From Psychrobacter sp. JCM 18901 (GTDB taxonomy: Bacteria > Pseudomonadota > Gammaproteobacteria > Pseudomonadales > Moraxellaceae), in assembly GCF_000586435.1 (NCBI RefSeq), contig NZ_BAWH01000007.1:1-64000 (forward strand): a stretch of 64,000 nucleotides of DNA, given 5' to 3'. Position numbers and translations under genes: made by a program. Of this stretch, positions 1 through 10,496 are shown one piece after another. The first letter of the stretch is position 1; each line of letters opens with the position of its first letter. The notes under the pieces were generated by a model. That model was not told where the DNA came from and ran no database searches. It saw only the letters and a list, made by a program, of their open reading frames with translations.

Positions 1-41
1 ATGCAAACATTAATGATAATAATTATCATTAATGTTTGCAT
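1..41. promoter_or_regulatory. Perfect 41-bp palindrome with Fur-box core
   Basis: Two 20-base arms (left arm ATGCAAACATTAATGATAAT) are exact reverse complements around a single central A. The centre reads GATAATAATTATC, close to the classical Fur consensus. Lying at the window edge and about 400 bases before the receptor gene, it could control a gene left of the window, the receptor through a long leader, or both. Fur binding is inferred from the motif only. Confidence 0.6.
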
Positions 42-438
42 TCTTATATGTATCTTGCTAAAGTGTGTTTCGTTCATTACAGAACAGTTAATGGCTCTTT
101 GCTCTATTCTATTTATAGAGACTTTTTTACGCTAAATATTTAATTCGTTGACTAATGACAGTTACAGCGTCATCAAACTTTTAACCCTACTCAGTACATA
201 CCCTTATTCGTTTACTCTCAATAGCTAAGCCTCTTGGCGATATTTTAGTCATGTTTTTATAACACATATATTTACGGACACGTCTATCCGACCATCGTAT
301 GTCAATTTTAGACGTTTATTTATGTGTACTTGCACCGAGAATGCATCCGAAGCATTGCATAAAAAGTGGCTAAAACCATTCACTGACGATGAGATAAACA
401 GGTATTAACGAAATTGTGCGCTTCAAGGAATATTACTT
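42..438. other. Leader region upstream of siderophore receptor gene
   Basis: About 400 bases of AT-rich DNA with no convincing reading frame on either strand. It separates the 41-bp Fur-like palindrome from the receptor start. An AAGGA ribosome-binding site lies just before the ATG at 439. No RNA gene was recognised. Confidence 0.5.
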
Positions 439-2759
439 ATGTCAAACCAATCAGGTTGCTCTGATTTCTCAGTCATCACTTCTCCAAAAAAACTTCAACG
501 CGTCGTGACTGGTAAGCTTTTACTAAGTATCGCTGTGACTTCTATTCTTAGTAGTACCGCTTTTGCTGCCGAGGGTGATGAGGTAGCTGTGCAAGGGGCG
601 ACCGACCAAGAAGCTGTGCCTACAGCTACATTGGATACAATTGTGGTGCGGGCAGCAAGGGACGAGCTAGAACAAGCAGCAGGGCTGTCTATTATTAGTG
701 AAGAGGCCATCGAAAAAGCATCAGTTTCTAATGATATTTCAGAGATTGTACGTAAGATGCCAGGTGTGAATTTGTCGGGTTCATCAACGTCAGGTCAGCG
801 TGGTAACCAACGTCAAATTGATTTGCGTGGTATGGGGCCAAACAATACACTTATCTTAATCGACGGTCGTCCTGTCACTTCTCGCAATTCCTCACGACCT
901 AGTCGTGGGAGTGAGCAAGACACGCGTGGTGACTCGCAGTGGGTACCACCAGGCGCTATCGAAAGCATCGAAGTATTGCGTGGTCCAGCAGCAGCCCGTT
1001 ATGGCTCTGGTAGTATGGGCGGTGTGGTAAATATCATTACTAAGAGTCCGACTGAGCCAGAGTTTTCTATCAGTGGTCACTATGAGGCACCAGAGAGCGA
1101 TCTAGAAGGCAGTAGCTGGCGTACCAATATCAATATGGCAGGTGCATTGACGGATAAACTGTCCTCGCGTACCACTCTTGGTTATCACGATAGTGAAGGC
1201 GATGATCCTTATATCAATGCCAAAGATGCACAGATTGTTGACGGGCGCAGTGGTCCGGCTGCCTCGGTAGCGGCAGGTACTGAAGGTGTCGAAAATATCG
1301 ATGTGCGCCAATTGTTTGAATACGCGATGGATGCGATGAATACGGTCGGTTTTGAAGTGAATTATAGCCGTCAAGAAAACCGCTGGGCGGGTGATTCATT
1401 GTTCCAAACCGTGAACCAAAATTTGTTAGATGAGTTAGAAGGTGAAACAACGAGCAAAATGCAACGCTATGGCGCGGCGATCACGCATCGCGGTGAGTAT
1501 GATGACGCTAGTAGTAACAGTTTCATTGAGTATACTCGGACAGTTAATGAGCGTTTGGGTGAAGGTAGTGCGGGTGGTGGCGAAGGACAGATTGTCATAC
1601 CTGACGATGGCGAAGATTTTGAGTGGACAGAGGCGACTTACGATACGCTAAATGCCAAATCAGAATGGGATATTTACTTTGATCGTCATACCTTGACTGC
1701 TGGTGCAGAGTTTCGCGGCGAAAAGCTAGATAACCCCGTGGTATCTGATTTGGCATTTGCAGATGGTTTTGATTTTGGTGATGTAGAGACCGATCCTGAA
1801 CAGCGTGATCCAACTTCAGATGCTTACCTCATAGGTGCATATCTAGAAGATAACTACGAGATCACACCTGACTGGTATGTGACTCCAGGTCTACGCTTCG
1901 ACTATCATAGCGAGGCTGGTAGTAATTGGTCGCCTAGTATCAATACTACTTGGCACTTTAGTCCTGATTGGTCAGTGAAAGGCGGCGTCAGTCGTGCGTT
2001 TAAAGCCCCTTCATTATATCAGCTTGATCCAAACTATATTTACTATACTGGTGGCAATGGTTGTCCATCTTGGGTACCTGCTGATGAAAGAGGTTGCCAT
2101 GTATTAGGGAACCCTGACCTAGAAAATGAGACATCTTGGAATAAAGAGATCACCTTTACTTATGATGATGGTACTGGACTGAATGCAGGCTTGACTTATT
2201 ATCACAATGCCTATGATAACCGCATTGGTGCTGGTACGGATCGTGTGGCGGTAGATCCAGCGACAAATCGTTCTATCTTTCAATGGGACAATCAAGGTGA
2301 AGCAATTGTCGAAGGTTTAGAAGGTTTTGTACAAGTACCAGTTACTGACAATGTTTCGTGGTCTACCAATATCACCAGTAACATCCGCTCAGAGCGAAAA
2401 GACAATGGCGAGCCATTATCACTCATTCCTAAGTTCACTGTGAACACGGGTGTGGATTGGGATATTACGCCTCGCTGGAATGCCGACTTTGATGTGAGCT
2501 ACTACGGCACGATTGAGCCCCTACGATTTCAGTTACGACTGGAGAAGATAGTGGTGACCCGTTGCTTGATCGCGAACCGTATGCCATTGCCAACGTGAGC
2601 ACTCGCTATGATTTGACAAAAGCGATTACTGTTGGAGCTGGTATCAAAAACTTGTTTGATGAGGGTGTTTATCGTGAGGGTACCGCTACGAACGCAGGTG
2701 CACGTACGTTCAATGAACCTGGTCGTACTTATGTGTTCGACGTTAGCGTTGATTTTTAG
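439..2759 (+). CDS. fepA: TonB-dependent ferric siderophore receptor, FepA/PfeA type (frameshifted near the C-terminus)
   Basis: Outer-membrane gated beta-barrel for ferric catecholate siderophores. A signal peptide ends in STAFA-A around residue 35. A TonB box, LDTIVVRA, follows, then a plug domain with the family segments QIDLRGMGPNNTLILIDG, DTRGDSQWVPP and EVLRGPAAARYGSGSMGG. The barrel ends in a terminal phenylalanine (DVSVDF), as barrel-assembly signals require. The frame breaks at the C run 2518-2521. Adding one C joins the upstream frame to the last strands (GIKNLFDEG onward) and gives about 773 residues, typical of FepA/PfeA. The start at 439 has an AAGGA site. The substrate class is inferred from resemblance to FepA/PfeA; the symbol is tentative. 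Confidence 0.85.
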
Positions 2760-2787
2760 GAGGTAGACACAGGGTTTGTTAAGTTAG

Positions 2788-2819
2788 AAAAAGGTCTGAG
2801 CTATTTGCTTAGACCTTTT
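2788..2819 (+). terminator. Rho-independent terminator after the receptor gene
   Basis: Stem AAAAGGTCTGAG pairs with CTTAGACCTTTT across a short loop and runs into T residues. It lies about 30 bases after the receptor stop codon. Confidence 0.75.
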
Positions 2820-2922
2820 GCGTTGTTAGGGCAGGTTTTCATTTTTAAAATAAGCCCATGCCCCCGTAAATATTTTTAATAATTCAATAACTTACTATCA
2901 CAATATAACAGCAGATTTATTT

Positions 2923-4258
2923 ATGTCATTTAATTTTCGCTATAGCTGTCTTTGGATTCACCGTTATACTGGGCTTGCCATGGCAGCTTTTTTTAATTAT
3001 CACTGGTATTACTGGCACATTATTGGCATTTCATGACGAGCTAGATGATATCTTCAACCATAAACTGGCTCAGGTTGAGAAGCAGAACGCATCACATCTG
3101 CCTATTGCAGAGCTTCATGACAAAGTTATTAATGCGTATCCTCAATATACTTTTTCTAGCATGCCAACCTCGATAGCAGCAGAGAGGTCAGCTGTATTTT
3201 CGGTAGATAGAGCACGAGGAAAAATCGCCCAAAACCAACCAAAAGCACCGTTTCAACAAGTTTATGTCCATCCTTATACTGGCGATATCATTGGTACTCG
3301 TGATAGAGATGAGTGGGCATGGCACAACACCATGTGGAAAGTGTTTTGGTTACATCGCGATTTATTACTGGGTGATATTGGAAAATTGCTACTAGGGATT
3401 GTCGCGCTCGTATGGACGATTAATTGCTTTATTGGCTTCTACTTAACATTTCCTAGGGCGGTTAAGAAAAAAAGCACAGAACCAAACCTCGCCTAAAAAA
3501 ACGTGCCTCCTTTTTAAAACGCTGGTTACCAGCGTGGAAAATCCGCCGCAAAACCAATCTCTTTAAGCTCAACTATGATCTACACCATGCCTTTGGGCTG
3601 TGGTTGTGGCTCATACTGTTTGTCATCGCGTGGTCGAGTGTTGGTTTTAACCTAAGAGAGGTCTATCAACCTGTGATGCATACTGTCGTAGGTCTTGAAG
3701 GCAGAGAGGAAAGACAGGAGAACTCAAGAAAGCCATCAGAAAAAGCAGAACAGGCTTCTGGTGCAGAAACAGCGACTAGAGTTGAAGCTGTAAACAATGA
3801 GACTATCGATGTCGAGGCTGTTGATGTGGTCAACAAAGCCAATAGCATTGCTTATTTAAGTGAGCAGGCAAACATCGCTGCCCAAAGCAAGGGTATGCTA
3901 GTGCGAGAGTTTTTAGGCATACGCTGGATTGAGGACGAGGGTCAATGGCAGCTGCGCTTTAAGACAGATAAGGACATTGGTAAAAAAAGGCGGTGCATCA
4001 TCCATCACGGTCAATGCAAAAACGGGTAGCGTTGAACAGGTGAACTTTGGCTACCAAAACTCATCATTTGGTAGCAAAACTAACAATTGGTTGATGACTT
4101 TACATATGGGTCATATTGGCCATGGCATTGGCCACTTACTGTATCAAATATTTTTAGCATTGATAGGTTTGGCTGTGACAATGTTGTCAGTTACTGGCGT
4201 CTATCTGTGGTGGAAAGGGCGTCAAAGTCGATTGAAGGCGTTGCAAAAGGGTAGGTAA
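2923..4258 (+). CDS. PepSY-associated transmembrane protein (four frameshifts)
   Basis: Inner-membrane protein of the PepSY_TM/PiuB-like family, often found beside siderophore receptor genes. The start at 2923 reads MSFNFRYSCLWIHRYTGL, the usual entry to the first helix. Four runs each carry one base too many: T7 at 2988-2994, A7 at 3467-3473, A7 at 3495-3501 and A7 at 3982-3988. With six bases in each, one 443-residue protein results. Recognisable parts are TGTLLAFHDELD after helix 1, HRDLLLGDIGKLLLG, a second unit FKLNYDLHHAFGLWLW, a Glu-rich periplasmic insert around 3690-3850, and a final helix ending GVYLWWKGRQSR. The role in iron uptake is inferred from context; ferric-siderophore reduction has been suggested for the family. 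Confidence 0.75.
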
Positions 4259-4326
4259 TATAGTGAGATTTCTAGGGTATGTTTTTATTTAGATAGTTAT
4301 CTGTTGAATCAAAAGCATGCCCTAGT

Positions 4327-4646
4327 TATAAATTTAATTGCAAAAATATTGTGTATGCTATCGAGACAGTAAAAATGAAGAAAGCAAACGTCTCACCTAG
4401 CATCACCCATTTATGCCATGTATTATTTTCATCGTAGTTCTTTATGTAGTCTACTGAAGAGATGTTTTGAGTAAAATCCATAGGAATAACCACCAATCTT
4501 AAAGCATATAAAGTGATTCCTAACCAAAAAAAGGTATTTGATATCTCTTTATTTAAAGCATTAAAAATGAATAAGCAAAAGCTAATTACTAAAATTAATA
4601 TAGATAGATTTTTATAGTTTATCCATCGATGCTCAATAGGATCTTA
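4327..4646 (-). CDS. Small hypothetical membrane protein, no in-frame ATG (probably frameshifted)
   Basis: Reading the minus strand from about 4646 gives roughly 100 open codons with clear coding character: EHRWINYKNLSI, then three hydrophobic segments (around SILILVISFCLFIF, NTFFWLGITLYALRLVV and MLGETFAFFIF). No ATG precedes it in frame because a stop lies at 4644-4646. An ATG 10 codons further up is one base out of frame, so a small indel near 4645 would give a start MHKDPIEHRW. The exact C-terminal frame near 4375 is uncertain. No family was recognised. It sits between the PepSY gene and the ABC ATPase, on the ATPase strand. Confidence 0.4.
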
Positions 4647-4686
4647 TGCATCAAAAATTCCTTTTTTCGTCTGCAAAATGCTGTAC

Positions 4687-5456
4687 TTAAGCTGCATCAA
4701 CAATCACTGGACGACCCTGATGATTTAGGACAGTGACATCGACATTGTATAAATCTTTCATCGTCTCTTTAGTAATAACATCAGCAGGGCGACCAACAGC
4801 CGTCACTTCTCCTGCTTTCATCGTAACTACTGTATCTGCAAACTGTGCCGCTTGGTTGATATCATGCAGGACGATCACCACGGTTTTTTGCTGATTGTGG
4901 CTAAGCTGACGTAGCTCACGCATCAGCCGACCAGCATGATACATGTCTAGGTTATTTAGTGGCTCATCGAGCAATAGATAGGGCGTATCTTGACAGACAA
5001 TCATAGCGATCAGCACGCGCTGTCGCTGTCCACCCGATAGCGTTGACAAGAAACGCTCGGCAAGTGGCTCAAGCTCAAAGCGCTCGAGGATTTCTTGCAC
5101 TTTTTGCTGATCGTCAGCGGTCGGTTGCCTTGATGATAAGGGTAACGCCCAAACATCAGTAGCTCATGTACGCGCAGACGTCCTTGCACATGATTGTCTT
5201 GCCCAAGCATAGCGACAGTTTTGGCCAGTGTGCGCGCCTGACAGCTGACAATGTCACGTTCCTCATTATCTACAGCGAAGCTCACCTGCCCAGATTGTAG
5301 TGGTTGCAAGCGAGCCATGACAGAAAACAACGTAGACTTCCCAGCGCCGTTAGGCCCAATCAAAGCAATCACCTGCGCCGTTGGGAGGGACAACGTAATG
5401 TCATGCAAGATTTGTTGTTTACCAATATGGTGAGAGATATTATTCAGTTTAATCAT
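4687..5456 (-). CDS. Iron-siderophore ABC transporter ATP-binding protein (frameshifted)
   Basis: Cytoplasmic ATPase of a FecCD-type importer, resembling VctC, CeuD and YclP. Walker A is GPNGAGKST, the signature is LSGGQRQRVLIAM, Walker B is YLLLDEPLNNLD, and the switch His is in VLHDINQAA. The frame breaks near 5120, where one base is missing after CGACC on the coding strand. Correction joins GRYPYHQGNR to DDQQKVQEILERF and gives 256 residues, the normal size. It is the last gene of a four-gene minus-strand operon after the binding protein and two permeases. Confidence 0.85.
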
Positions 5457-5534
5457 AGTCAGTCTTATTTAAAAAAAGTCTTAGGGTTTTCTCTATCAAC
5501 AGGATCAGCTAAATAAACAATGTCGGCTAAGTAA

Positions 5535-6620
5535 TCATAAAGAACGACGCTGAGACATAAATATCAATGCTAAGAACATCAATCCGCCCGCTAGCTCTAT
5601 CACCACTGACAATACGCCTGCCATATCTAGCACTTGCTCAAAGAGTGTCTGACCCAGCACTAAGCAAATCATAGCGACCAAACTGACCAATATCAGCCGC
5701 TCGGTGTGATACATATGTCGAGCGATACGATTGGTCAATGCGCAAACCAATAAACCAAAGAAAGTCACTGGACCGACCAGTGCAGTAGCCGTGGCAACCA
5801 GTACAGCGATGACAGTTAATAGACCAAATGCTAAACGTTGATAGTTGATACCAAGATTGACGGCTTGTGCTTGTCCGAGCATCAACACATCGCATTGATA
5901 ACGCCAGCGCCACACAAATATCGCAGTGATGGCACAGATAAATAAGCTGATACCTAGTAGCTGAGGGTTGACCGTATTGAACTGTGCGTAGCTGGCAGAC
6001 TGTACGACCACAAAATCATCAGGGTTTATTAGCCGTGCAATGAGTGCTGATAAGCTGCGAAATAACACGCCAAAGATAACGCCCACCAATATTAGCCGCG
6101 TCAGATCCTGACTGCTGTTAGAAAATAATAACTTAAATAATAATAAAGATGCCCCAAACATCAGGACAATCTCTAGCGTGAACTTGGCAATAGGATCGAG
6201 ACTGGTAAAGCTAATCGCACCTAAAAAGAAAACCAGTAAGCTCTGCAACAGAACATAGAGTGAGTCAAACCCAAGTAGGGAGGGCGTTAGAATTGGATTG
6301 TGAGTCAACGTCTGAAACAGTAGCGTCGACACGCCAATCGCATAGCCAACCACCATTAGTGCCAGCAGTTTTTTGCCGCGTAATGGTAGCGCAAAGTCCC
6401 AATAGCCATTGACATTGAGCGTCATAAACAAGGTCATCGAGATAAGTAGAATAATAGCTGCTATGGATTTTGGATGGGCAGCTATCCATGCCCAAAGCTT
6501 TGCCAAATGACCTTGTGCAGCGGCTGAATACTGACCATCTGCTGAAGATGAATTATTTACCGCTGTGCTGGTTTTGGTAGCATCAGTCTTGGTGGAAGTA
6601 AGCTTAGTTGATGAGAACAT
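5535..6620 (-). CDS. Iron-siderophore ABC transporter permease 2 (FecCD family)
   Basis: Inner-membrane permease of the FecCD/BtuC family, nearest in style to VctG, CeuC and YclO. It has 361 residues with about nine hydrophobic segments. A short Ser/Thr-rich cytoplasmic N-terminus precedes helix 1 (IAAIILLISMTLFM). The family segment ATALVGPVTFFGLLV, which contacts the ATPase, is present. The frame is intact. It lies about 80 bases before the ATPase gene and about 95 after the first permease, consistent with one operon. Confidence 0.85.
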   Translation of the reverse strand: MFSSTKLTSTKTDATKTSTAVNNSSSADGQYSAAAQGHLAKLWAWIAAHPKSIAAIILLISMTLFMTLNVNGYWDFALPLRGKKLLALMVVGYAIGVSTLLFQTLTHNPILTPSLLGFDSLYVLLQSLLVFFLGAISFTSLDPIAKFTLEIVLMFGASLLLFKLLFSNSSQDLTRLILVGVIFGVLFRSLSALIARLINPDDFVVVQSASYAQFNTVNPQLLGISLFICAITAIFVWRWRYQCDVLMLGQAQAVNLGINYQRLAFGLLTVIAVLVATATALVGPVTFFGLLVCALTNRIARHMYHTERLILVSLVAMICLVLGQTLFEQVLDMAGVLSVVIELAGGLMFLALIFMSQRRSL

Positions 6621-6716
6621 ACAAAAATCCTATGGTGCCAAGCTTATCTAATAAGGCAAAAAATGAACGACGGTAAGTGAGTACTGAAAATTAATACATA
6701 GTTAGTGAACATGGTG

Positions 6717-7802
6717 CTACTGCTCAGCTGGCGCACGTAATAACAGCCATAAAAACAGCACCGTACCAACCACACCAAAAATAGTGGCGACCGGTACTTC
6801 AAATGGATAGCGAATAGAGCGCCCGATAATATCGCATAGCAGTACGGCTGAAGCACCAAGTAGGGCCACTGCTGGCAAGCTGCGACGCAACTTATCTCCC
6901 ATTAGACGGCTCACAATGTTTGGTACGACCAGCCCAATAAAAGGAATCATGCCCACAGTCACGACCACGACAGCGCTCATCATGGCTACCATACCCACGC
7001 CAATCCAAGTGACTTGACGCTTACTAATACCCAAGTTTAAGGCGATATTGTCACCCAAACCGACGATGGTCAGCTTGTCAGCAATAATATAAGCCAATAC
7101 GCACAGTCCACCCGTGAGCCACAACAGCTCATAGCGCCCTGCCAATACGCCCGAAAAATCTCCAAACTGCCAAACACTCAGCATCTGTAGTGATTCGGTT
7201 TGATAGGCGATAAAGGTAGTGACGGCTTCAATAATGCCGCCAAAGACAATGCCAATCAGTGGAATCATCAAAAAATCAGTGGGCGGAATGCGGTGAATGA
7301 GCAGCATAAATAGCATCATGCCAAAAACGGCAGCGATGGTTGCCACGCCCATTTTTACAATGAGCGCACTGGCAGGGAACAGCAGACTGACCACTAGCAA
7401 ACCAAGTGCAGCACTCTGAGTTGCACCAACCATAGATGGCTCTACAAAGCGGTTTTTTAGTACTACTTGGATAATCATCCCAGCCACTGCCATCGCAATA
7501 CCAGTCAAGATAATGGCGATGGTACGCGGTATACGGCTAACCAATAACAATGAGCTATCGGAGTTGGCACTCTGAGTCAGCAGGCTCTGCAAGATACCTG
7601 ACCACGAAAAGTCAGCCACACCAATAGATAAGCTCAATAACACCAAAAGCCCCATAAGAATGAGGCTTGCGGTGTTGATTAACCACGGTGGTATGACAGT
7701 ACGTCGATGTAACGCATTGCCAGTAACGCTTTGCCAGCTTGACGCTGATGGAGCAGTACTGGATTTGAGCCTAGCATGAGTGCGGTGTGAAAATAACGAC
7801 AT
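6717..7802 (-). CDS. Iron-siderophore ABC transporter permease 1 (FecCD family)
   Basis: A 361-residue inner-membrane permease of the FecCD/BtuC family resembling VctD, CeuB and YclN. Visible marks are SRIPRTIAIILTGIAMAVAGMIIQ after the first helices, VEPSMVGATQSAALG, and the coupling segment GMIPFIGLVVPNIVSRL near the C-terminus. It pairs with the downstream permease as a heterodimer, the usual arrangement in catecholate importers of the Ceu/Vct/Yclo type. The frame is intact. Confidence 0.87.
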   Translation of the reverse strand: MSLFSHRTHARLKSSTAPSASSWQSVTGNALHRRTVIPPWLINTASLILMGLLVLLSLSIGVADFSWSGILQSLLTQSANSDSSLLLVSRIPRTIAIILTGIAMAVAGMIIQVVLKNRFVEPSMVGATQSAALGLLVVSLLFPASALIVKMGVATIAAVFGMMLFMLLIHRIPPTDFLMIPLIGIVFGGIIEAVTTFIAYQTESLQMLSVWQFGDFSGVLAGRYELLWLTGGLCVLAYIIADKLTIVGLGDNIALNLGISKRQVTWIGVGMVAMMSAVVVVTVGMIPFIGLVVPNIVSRLMGDKLRRSLPAVALLGASAVLLCDIIGRSIRYPFEVPVATIFGVVGTVLFLWLLLRAPAEQ

Positions 7803-7884
7803 AATCTCTACTGGCTTAAAAATGAGCAGGGTTAACGGTAATAATTACCTACTTGAGCAATCATCGTTTTTATAAGCAACGACG

Positions 7885-8939
7885 TTATTTAGCGTTAGTA
7901 AAAGCATCTTTGATCGTCGTTAGATCCTGCATCCACTGGTAGTAACCGCCAAATGCTAAGTAAGAGTCTGGGCTCAAATAAACCACTTGCTGCTTACTCC
8001 ATGCATTGCTCTGGGCAACTAGTGGATTGTCTAATACGGCCTTGGCACCAATACCGTCTTCACCAATTGCAGCACTACGGTCGATGACAAATAACCAATC
8101 AGGATTGGCTTTTTGGATGTATTCAAACGATATCGGCTGACCATGAGGCGCATCGGCAATTTTGTCATCTGCCATTGGCACACCTAACACAGTGTGGATA
8201 AAACCATAGCGAGACTTGTCACCATAGGCTGACATTTTGTTGCCATTGACCATGACGACTAGGCCCGTGCCTTTATTTTCTTTTGTTAGATTCTTGGTCT
8301 CAGTGATGAGTCCATCGATGTTCTGTTGTAGTTTAGCGGCTTGATCGCTTTTACCGAACAGTGCACCTAGATCATGCAGGCGCTGCTTGCTTGATTCGTA
8401 AATGTTAGCTGTATCAATACTCATGTCTAACGTTGGCGCGATACTTGATAGCTCGTCGTATTTTTCTGCCATGCGTGAACCGACCAAAATAGCTTGTGGC
8501 TGCATTGCATTCAACGCTTCAAGATCTGGCTCAAATACAGTACCTACCGATTTTGGATCAGGCTGTGTTTCTGAATGTAGGTTCTTTAGTAGTAGACCAC
8601 CAGGCATACCATCGACTGCTACATCTAGCGCCGCCAAGTCTTGCATCAATGTCATGTCATAAACGACAAGTGGCGATGGGTTCATAGCCAGCTCAACATC
8701 ACCTTTAACGGTATTAACCATGATTTTTTTCAGCAGATACAGCGTCATTACTGGCAACGTTCTGTGATTCATCAGCCGTTGGGTTTTCGGTTTTGGCATC
8801 TGCTGGCTCAGAGTCATTTGATTCAGGCGAGCTACATCCTGCCACTACCGTAGCTAATAACGCTGTCATGGCAGCAGTCAATAATGGACGTTTGAAAAAA
8901 AGAGGCGGTAGATCTGCTAGATAATAAGGGTGTCGGCAT
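7885..8939 (-). CDS. Siderophore-binding lipoprotein of ABC transporter (two frameshifts)
   Basis: Periplasmic class III binding protein resembling CeuE, VctP, FatB and YclQ. The body has PSPLVVYDMTLMQDLAALDV, the cleft segment GDKSRYGFIHTVLG and the C-terminal VVYLSPDSYLAFGG. The N-terminus is displaced by two runs with one base too many: T7 at 8724-8730 and A7 at 8895-8901. After correction the start is the ATG at 8939 (MPTPLLSSRSTASFFKR), followed by a lipobox VVAGC, an acidic linker and the mature domain, 350 residues in all. It is the first gene of the importer operon. A Fur-like palindrome lies at 9154-9176 upstream. The ligand is unknown; a ferric catecholate is inferred from the receptor type. 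Confidence 0.82.
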
Positions 8940-9153
8940 AATGAACTCGGTCTATCAAAAAAAATGTTTAAGCAATTGTCTAAAATAATTGCAAATGAAT
9001 AACGCTAAAAATATTAAGTCTGAAAGTTGCTTGAGATAAAAAGCATAAAATAAATAGTCTACTTAGTACCACTCACTAATTTTTTATACGAATAGTTTTT
9101 ATAAAAATAGTATGGGTAGACAATACAGCGGTTATAATAAAGTAGTTGAGACT

Positions 9154-9176
9154 CATTATCAATATAAATGATAATG
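9154..9176. promoter_or_regulatory. Fur-box-like palindrome (importer side)
   Basis: CATTATCA and TGATAATG form 8-base inverted arms around a 7-base spacer. The arms match Fur half-sites. It lies about 215 bases upstream of the binding-protein start on the minus strand. Assignment to Fur is by motif and by the function of the flanking operons. Confidence 0.6.
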
Positions 9177-9351
9177 GTTTTTATTAACAGCACTTGTTAT
9201 ATTAAACGCAACGTATCATTTGATGTAAAGATAAGATTCATAGTAGTGAGGTATAAAAGTAGGTAACGTTCATAGAAATAAGCGTTCTGATAAATAAGGC
9301 TACTAAGCAATGTCACGTGTCAGAGATGTATTAAATAGCGAAAATATTGTA

Positions 9352-9374
9352 AATTATTATTGATAATAATTATC
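9352..9374. promoter_or_regulatory. Fur-box-like palindrome (tonB side)
   Basis: GATAATAATTATC at 9362-9374 repeats the core of the palindrome at 1-41, including the following GTTTGCAT. An overlapping inverted repeat AATTATTAT/ATAATAATT extends it upstream. It ends about 55 bases before the tonB ATG, a normal operator position. Confidence 0.65.
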
Positions 9375-9427
9375 GTTTGCATTATTATCTACGCCATTCT
9401 ACTCTGAGTAATAAACATTAGGCTGTT

Positions 9428-10388
9428 ATGAGTTCAACGGATTTAGACGCGCCACCACTTAAATCGTTATTGCTAGCTATTGTTGCAGTCTTAGGACTCC
9501 ATGTGCTTGCCGCAGTTGCACTAGTGGCAATAAAAACGCCTGAACTCAAACCTGAGCCAAAAAAAAGAGATGTCACCACTTGAGATAAAGTTTGTGTCAT
9601 TACCGGCAAAAACGCTCTCAACTGAAGTAGAAAAGCAAACAGTCACAGCCAAAAAAAGAAGTACAGCCTGAGGTACAAGTTCAGCCAGCACCCCAACCTG
9701 AACCAAAGCCCAAAGAGCCGGTTAAACAACCAACAGAGACACCAGTAAAACCAAAAGAGCCTGTTGTAAAAAATGTAGAGCCGAAAGTGACGCCTGTGAT
9801 AGCGTCAGAAAAGCCTCGTCCTGATACCAATCAAAAAGTAGCCCCAAAAGAGCCGCTACCGAAACCGAAGGTTGATAACTCAGCAGTTGAAGCACAACGT
9901 CAAGCAGCTGCCCAAGCTGAATCAGAGCGACAAGCCAGAAAAGCTGAGCAAGAGGCGCAAGCTAGGCAGAGCAAGAAGCCAAAAGGGTCGCTGATGCAAA
10001 AGCTGCCGCTCAAGCGAAGGCTGCTGCAGAGGCCGCCGCTGCACAAGCAAGAGCTGAGGCAGAAGCAGCAGCTGCTTTAGCACAGAGTAACGAGCCTGTG
10101 AGCTTCACTGCTAGCTCAGCCAATTGGGCATCTGCGCCAAACTTTAGTTTCCCTGAGCGCGCCGCACGTAGGGCCCGTTCTGGTGATACGCTCAACGTTG
10201 TCTTGGTATTACGAGTCAACAAACAAGGCGGCATCGATAACGTGCGAGTTGCTCAATCATCAGGTAATCCGCTAGTAGACAAAGAAGCCAGACGTCAAGT
10301 GCGATCTGGCAAGTTCAAACCCTTTACTAAGAATGGCGTACCCGTGGTAGGTGATGTGACCCTACCGATCAGTTACGCGGTTCCTTGA
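9428..10388 (+). CDS. tonB: TonB energy-transducing protein (three frameshifts)
   Basis: Links the ExbBD proton channel to outer-membrane receptors. It starts at ATG 9428 with MSSTDLDAPPLKSLL and one transmembrane anchor (LLAIVAVLGLHVLAAVALVA). A long Pro/Glu/Lys-rich periplasmic spacer follows, then an Ala/Glu/Gln/Arg-rich helical stretch, then the TonB C-terminal domain with GDTLNVVLVLRVNKQGGI and the end PISYAVP. Two runs have one A too many (A8 at 9559-9566, A7 at 9651-9657) and one base is missing near 9965 (probably AGGGCA read as AGGCA). Corrected length is 319 residues. It heads tonB-exbB-exbD. Confidence 0.82.
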
Positions 10389-10496
10389 TAGCTCATACTT
10401 TATAACAACGTATTTATTGATCATTTTTCATTATAAAACTAAACATGATATTTACCTCAGTATCATGTAATGGCATTACACATTAAGGAGTCTGAC

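Larger units (their letters stand above)
8940..9427. other. Divergent control region between importer operon and tonB
   Basis: About 490 bases of AT-rich DNA between the minus-strand importer operon and the plus-strand tonB operon. It holds two Fur-box-like palindromes (9154-9176 and 9352-9374) listed separately, placed to serve one operon each. No other gene was seen. Confidence 0.6.

Noticed and set aside
3982-3988. Programmed frameshifting at A7 runs as a regulated system
   Set aside because: The same change occurs in more than 20 unrelated genes, often several times per gene and with no shared stimulatory structure, and alongside GCC deletions that slippage on A runs cannot repair.
10010-10234. 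Minus-strand frame opposite tonB (Ala-rich)
   Set aside because: It is the mirror of the Ala/Glu/Gln-rich spacer of TonB, which is well supported on the plus strand.
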